Shown here in pieces: positions 5,208-7,609 of a stretch of 7,609 bases of DNA (the first letter of the stretch is position 1; each line of letters opens with the position of its first letter). This DNA is from Acetobacteraceae bacterium (GTDB lineage Bacteria > Pseudomonadota > Alphaproteobacteria > Zavarziniales > Zavarziniaceae). A program made the position numbers and the translations under genes. The stretch spans positions 1 through 7,609 of the forward strand of contig CANCOY010000149.1 in the NCBI GenBank assembly GCA_947379865.1, written 5' to 3'. The notes beneath the pieces were generated by a model, which did no database searches, was not told the DNA's origin, and was given only the letters and a program-made list of their open reading frames with translations.

Positions 5208-6107
5208 ATGAGCTACAGCGTCTTCATGCACCGCGCGGACTCGATCTACGACGACAGTCCGGCCGAGCAATACCAGTTTCCCAGGCAATATCTCAGCCGT
5301 GCCGGGCAGAGCGTGGGTGACTGGATTGTTTACCTCGAGCCATCGAAGGTGCCCGGAACACGCGGCTATTTTGCCATTGCCCGGGTGCAGCAGATCATTC
5401 CCGATCCCAAGGCACCGGCCATGTTCCTTGCCCTGATCGAGCCGGGGTCCTATCTCGACTTCAACCGCCGGGTGCCCTTCAACCGGGCAGAGGGGCCGAT
5501 CGAGCAGGGCCTGCTGAACGAGGCCGGCCGCCTCTCCGGGCGCGCCCAGGCGGCGGTGCGCCCCATCGCCGCCCAGGACTTCCTGCGGATCATCGAAGCC
5601 GGCATTGATGCGGACGACGCCCTGCTGCCCCGCACCGGCGCGCCCGAAGCCCTGCCCGGCCTCCAGGAAGCGCCAGCCACCTTCGTGTTCGAACAGCCGA
5701 GGGAGCGGGTGCAGCACCTGACATCCCGCGTGGTGCGGGACCGTGTCTTTCGCAAGAACGTGCTGGGCGCCTATGACGCGCGCTGCGCCGTCACCGGCCT
5801 GAAACTGATCAATGGCGGCGGCCGGGCGGAGGTGGACGCAGCCCATATCCGCCCGGTGGAGCACAATGGCCCCGACGACATCCGCAATGGCATCGCCCTG
5901 TCCGGCACGGCCCACTGGATGTTTGATCGCGGCCTCATCAGCCTTGCCGACGATCTGAAGATCCTTATCTCCCGGCAGGTCAACGACCCGGCCAGCGTTG
6001 AGACCTTCATCAACGCCAGTGGTTACGCCATGGCACCATCCCGCCAGGTGGACAGGCCCCATCCCAGTTTTCTGCACTGGCACCGCGAGAACTGTTTCAA
6101 GGCTTGA
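5208..6107 (+). CDS. HNH endonuclease with conserved N-terminal domain
   Basis: A 299-residue protein with a C-terminal HNH nuclease domain (about 174-245): VRDRVFRKNVL, CAVTG (193-197), the first metal/catalytic histidine in DAAHIRPV (His213), Asn227 in DIRNGIAL and His236 in AHWMFDRGLIS. All three key residues are present, so it should be active on DNA. Residues 1-95 are a separate conserved module (FMHRADSIYDD, YQFPRQYL, VGDWIVYLEP, GYFAIARVQQIIPDP, PGSYLDF). Its GDWI..EP and ARV..I.PDP pattern resembles PUA/EVE-like reader folds, so it may recognise modified bases and guide a type IV-like restriction activity; this is inference. The ATG at 5208 is preferred because the promoter runs up to it, and the longer GTG start at 5151 lies inside the preceding hairpin. 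Proteins of this architecture appear to be widespread in alphaproteobacteria. Confidence 0.85.
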   Translation: MSYSVFMHRADSIYDDSPAEQYQFPRQYLSRAGQSVGDWIVYLEPSKVPGTRGYFAIARVQQIIPDPKAPAMFLALIEPGSYLDFNRRVPFNRAEGPIEQGLLNEAGRLSGRAQAAVRPIAAQDFLRIIEAGIDADDALLPRTGAPEALPGLQEAPATFVFEQPRERVQHLTSRVVRDRVFRKNVLGAYDARCAVTGLKLINGGGRAEVDAAHIRPVEHNGPDDIRNGIALSGTAHWMFDRGLISLADDLKILISRQVNDPASVETFINASGYAMAPSRQVDRPHPSFLHWHRENCFKA

Positions 6108-6188
6108 GGGGGGCTCCCCACTTCATGCATTCTCAACACCTGCGCGCCAAAGTAGCTGCGCCTTTGCGCCTGCGCCGGAGCATCCCCG

Positions 6189-7175
6189 ATGCCGTTCTTC
6201 CCCCTCCTCACCACCATTGCTGGCCTTATCCTCGGCCTCGGTGCCGTCCTCGCACTCTGCATAACCCTTGGCGGGCCGCGCTGGCCTGAGCCATTGGCTG
6301 CGGTGAATGCGCCTTATGCGGCGGTGGATTATGGCGGGTTGCCGGAGGTGCGGTATCTGGAGGCGGCGGATGGGGTTTTGCTTGGGCATCGCACCTATGC
6401 CCCGCTGGTGGACGTGCCGGGGCGGGGCTCGGTGGTGCTGGTGCATGGCTCGTCGGGCAGCAGCCTTGGCATGCATCCGCTTGCCCGGGCGCTGGCGGCG
6501 GCGGGCTTTGCGGTGCATGCGCTGGATATGCGGGGCCATGGGGGCTCGGGCGAGAAGGGTCACGTGGCCTATGTCGGCCAGCTGGAGGACGATGTGGCGG
6601 CCTTCATGGCGAAAGTGCAGCCGGTGGCGCCGGTGACGCTGATGGGGTTCTCGTCAGGTGGCGGCTTTGCCCTGCGCTTTGCCGCCAGCCCACGGCAGGG
6701 CCTGTTCCACTCCTATCTGCTGTTGTCCCCCTTCCTGGGGCAGGATGCGCCCACTGCGCGGGAGGACGGCGGCGGCTGGGTGGCGGTGGGCCTCCCGCGC
6801 CTGATTGCGCTCAGCCTGCTCAATGCCGTGGGCGTGCGGGCCTTCAATCACCTGCCGGTGCTGCGCTTTGGCCTGAACGAGGTGGCGCGGGCCATGCTGA
6901 CGCCCGAATATGATTACGCCCTCGCCACCAATTTCCGGCCCGAGGCAGATTACATGGCCAGCCTGCGCCGGGCAGGCCAGCCTGCAGCCCTTGTAGCCGG
7001 GGCCGACGACGACCTGTTCCATGCCGACCGTTTCGAGGCGGTGGTGCGGGCGGCCGGCAAGGACTGGCCCGTCACCCTGCTGCCCGGCGTGGCTCACATT
7101 CCCCTTACCCTCGACGCCACCCCCATCGCCGCCATCGTCGCCGCCACTGAGCGCCTGCAGACGCCTGGACCTTGA
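6189..7175 (+). CDS. Membrane-anchored alpha/beta hydrolase (S33/lysophospholipase-like)
   Basis: A 328-residue alpha/beta-fold hydrolase with an N-terminal transmembrane segment (about residues 4-27), so the catalytic domain is probably held at the cytoplasmic membrane, facing the periplasm or the cytosol. Motifs in order are the oxyanion loop VLVHGSSGSS (83-92), the DMRGHGGSG turn (113-121) typical of serine aminopeptidase/monoglyceride lipase relatives, the nucleophile elbow GFSSGG (153-158, Ser155), the acid region GADDDLF (271-277, likely Asp274) and the catalytic histidine in GVAHIPL (300-306, His303). The triad is complete and the length is ordinary. GGAG at 6177-6180 sits eight bases before the ATG. 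The substrate is not evident; lysophospholipids or small esters are reasonable. The gap of 81 bases from the HNH gene holds no clear terminator, so readthrough is possible. Codons in the first third favour NNG more than the rest. Confidence 0.85.
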   Translation: MPFFPLLTTIAGLILGLGAVLALCITLGGPRWPEPLAAVNAPYAAVDYGGLPEVRYLEAADGVLLGHRTYAPLVDVPGRGSVVLVHGSSGSSLGMHPLARALAAAGFAVHALDMRGHGGSGEKGHVAYVGQLEDDVAAFMAKVQPVAPVTLMGFSSGGGFALRFAASPRQGLFHSYLLLSPFLGQDAPTAREDGGGWVAVGLPRLIALSLLNAVGVRAFNHLPVLRFGLNEVARAMLTPEYDYALATNFRPEADYMASLRRAGQPAALVAGADDDLFHADRFEAVVRAAGKDWPVTLLPGVAHIPLTLDATPIAAIVAATERLQTPGP

Positions 7176-7201
7176 GATTTTTTTCTTGCGGTGGGGATGG
7201 G

Positions 7202-7207
7202 TAGCGT
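7202..7207 (+). promoter_or_regulatory. Candidate -10 element ahead of the MbcA/ParS-like gene
   Basis: TAGCGT at 7202-7207 is followed by six bases and the ATG at 7214, the same placement as at 1258-1263. A convincing -35 is missing: only part of a T-run (7178-7184) lies at the right distance. Confidence 0.35.
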
Positions 7208-7213
7208 CTCATC

Positions 7214-7450
7214 ATGAGGGGGCGAGCGTGGGGTTTGGACATGACGGAAATGACAGGCCAGCAAGACCGGTTGGAGATCCTCGCCCAGGTCAAGGACTGG
7301 GCCGGTGGCGAAGCGGCGGCGCTGCTCTGGTATCGCAGCCAGTCCATTCCAGCCCTTGATGGGCATACGGCGGAGGTGCTGGTGCAGGCTGGCCGGGCCG
7401 CCTCGGTCCGGGCCTATCTGAACCACCTTGCGCTTGGCGGTTTCGCCTGA
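7214..7450 (+). CDS. MbcA/ParS/Xre-type antitoxin C-terminal domain protein (DUF2384), small
   Basis: A 78-residue protein whose C-terminal two thirds fit the toxin-binding domain of MbcA/ParS antitoxins (DUF2384). The segments are AGGEAAALLWYRSQSIPALD, then GHTAEVLVQAG, then VRAYLNHLALGGFA at the end; in the family this reads W...p.pALgG.ta.eLl..G...V..yL..i..G.fA. In known systems this domain binds a RES-domain toxin that degrades NAD+. Here there is no Xre helix-turn-helix in front and no RES gene in the flanking sequence, so it is a stand-alone domain protein. Start is uncertain: the ATG at 7214 fits a leaderless start six bases after TAGCGT, whereas the ATG at 7241 has a weak GTGGGG seven bases upstream and would give 69 residues. 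Both keep the whole domain. Confidence 0.7.
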   Translation: MRGRAWGLDMTEMTGQQDRLEILAQVKDWAGGEAAALLWYRSQSIPALDGHTAEVLVQAGRAASVRAYLNHLALGGFA

Positions 7451-7463
7451 AGGCCGCTCCCCC

Positions 7464-7481
7464 ATTTCATCGCCCTGTAAC
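7464..7481 (+). promoter_or_regulatory. Pho box with -10 element (PhoB-type promoter)
   Basis: ATTTCAT-CGCC-CTGTAAC fits the 7-4-7 layout of the PhoB consensus CTGTCAT-N4-CTGTCAY, with five and six of seven matches. A TAGCCT at 7492-7497 begins ten bases after the box, the spacing seen in PhoB-activated promoters where the box replaces the -35. Nothing resembling a -35 lies 17 bases upstream of the -10. The gene it would serve starts at 7539. Confidence 0.5.
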
Positions 7482-7538
7482 CAGGCCGCGCTAGCCTGAC
7501 GGCCAGATCCGTTTCGGATATGGACAGGGAGGCAGGAC

Positions 7539-7609
7539 ATGGCGACGCGTGACAGGCAGGGGAATTCTCCATCGTTTGACGAGGTGGCGGCAGCGCGGCT
7601 GTCGCGCCG
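7539..7609 (+). CDS. Start of a gene cut by the window edge, possibly PhoX-family phosphatase
   Basis: Only 23 complete codons are present: MATRDRQGNSPSFDEVAAAR followed by LSR, open to the edge. An excellent ribosome site, AGGGAGG at 7526-7532, lies six bases before the ATG, so this is a true gene start. The N-terminus resembles those of PhoX-type (DUF839) alkaline phosphatases, where a SF..i..aRlSRR segment leads into a Tat signal peptide; the twin arginine would fall right at the edge. The Pho box and -10 just upstream fit a phosphate-starvation gene. The identity rests on a very short stretch and on context, so it is tentative. Confidence 0.45.
   Translation, partial: MATRDRQGNSPSFDEVAAARLSR

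Noticed and set aside
5196..6083. A 295-residue minus-strand open frame opposite the HNH gene
   Set aside because: Same shadow effect; no recognisable motif and no ribosome site, whereas the plus strand encodes a clear HNH domain.
7178..7184. Run of seven T bases after the membrane-anchored hydrolase as an intrinsic terminator
   Set aside because: No convincing GC-rich stem precedes it; GCGCCTGCAGACGC is a near-palindrome without a loop and is too far away.

Overview
This is a GC-rich stretch of an alphaproteobacterial chromosome. The inference rests on codon usage rich in NNC/NNG, on protein styles typical of Rhodospirillales or Sphingomonadales, and on TAG-type -10 elements placed just ahead of start codons. 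A genus cannot be fixed from the sequence alone. I see no rRNA, tRNA, CRISPR, insertion sequence or phage structural gene.

Layout, left to right: (1) a minus-strand HigA-type antitoxin (27-317) with no recognisable HigB toxin beside it and an exact 17-bp tandem duplication in its upstream region; (2) a plus-strand two-gene unit of a YdhR-like monooxygenase-fold protein (458-772) and an NTF2/SnoaL-like protein (792-1223); (3) a DUF3883 protein (1270-2106) with PD-(D/E)XK nuclease-like residues and a conserved N-terminal module; (4) a convergent minus-strand parDE operon in which ParD is intact (2427-2702) and ParE (2122-2443) is frameshifted by an exact 16-bp tandem duplication; (5) a 732-residue exported alpha/beta hydrolase (2932-5130); (6) an HNH endonuclease with an N-terminal module that may be a reader domain (5208-6107); (7) a membrane-anchored alpha/beta hydrolase (6189-7175); (8) a small MbcA/ParS-type (DUF2384) antitoxin-domain protein (7214-7450); (9) the first 23 codons of a gene cut by the window edge (7539 onward), probably PhoX-like, preceded by a good Pho-box match.

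How they may work together: the window looks like an accessory patch rather than one pathway. Three antitoxin-type genes lie within 7.4 kb and none has an intact toxin next to it. Two nuclease-type proteins (DUF3883 and HNH) each have a promoter whose -10 element lies 5-6 bases before the ATG, which suggests leaderless mRNAs; the DUF2384 gene has the same -10 placement. The rest is degradative or transport-adjacent (two hydrolases, possible phosphate-starvation phosphatase). The clearest unusual signals are the duplication that breaks parE, the toxin-less antitoxin cluster, the shared leaderless promoter pattern and the Pho box at the right edge. I did not find convincing evidence for a wholly new multi-gene system; the two nuclease-like proteins are the best candidates for unexplored function.
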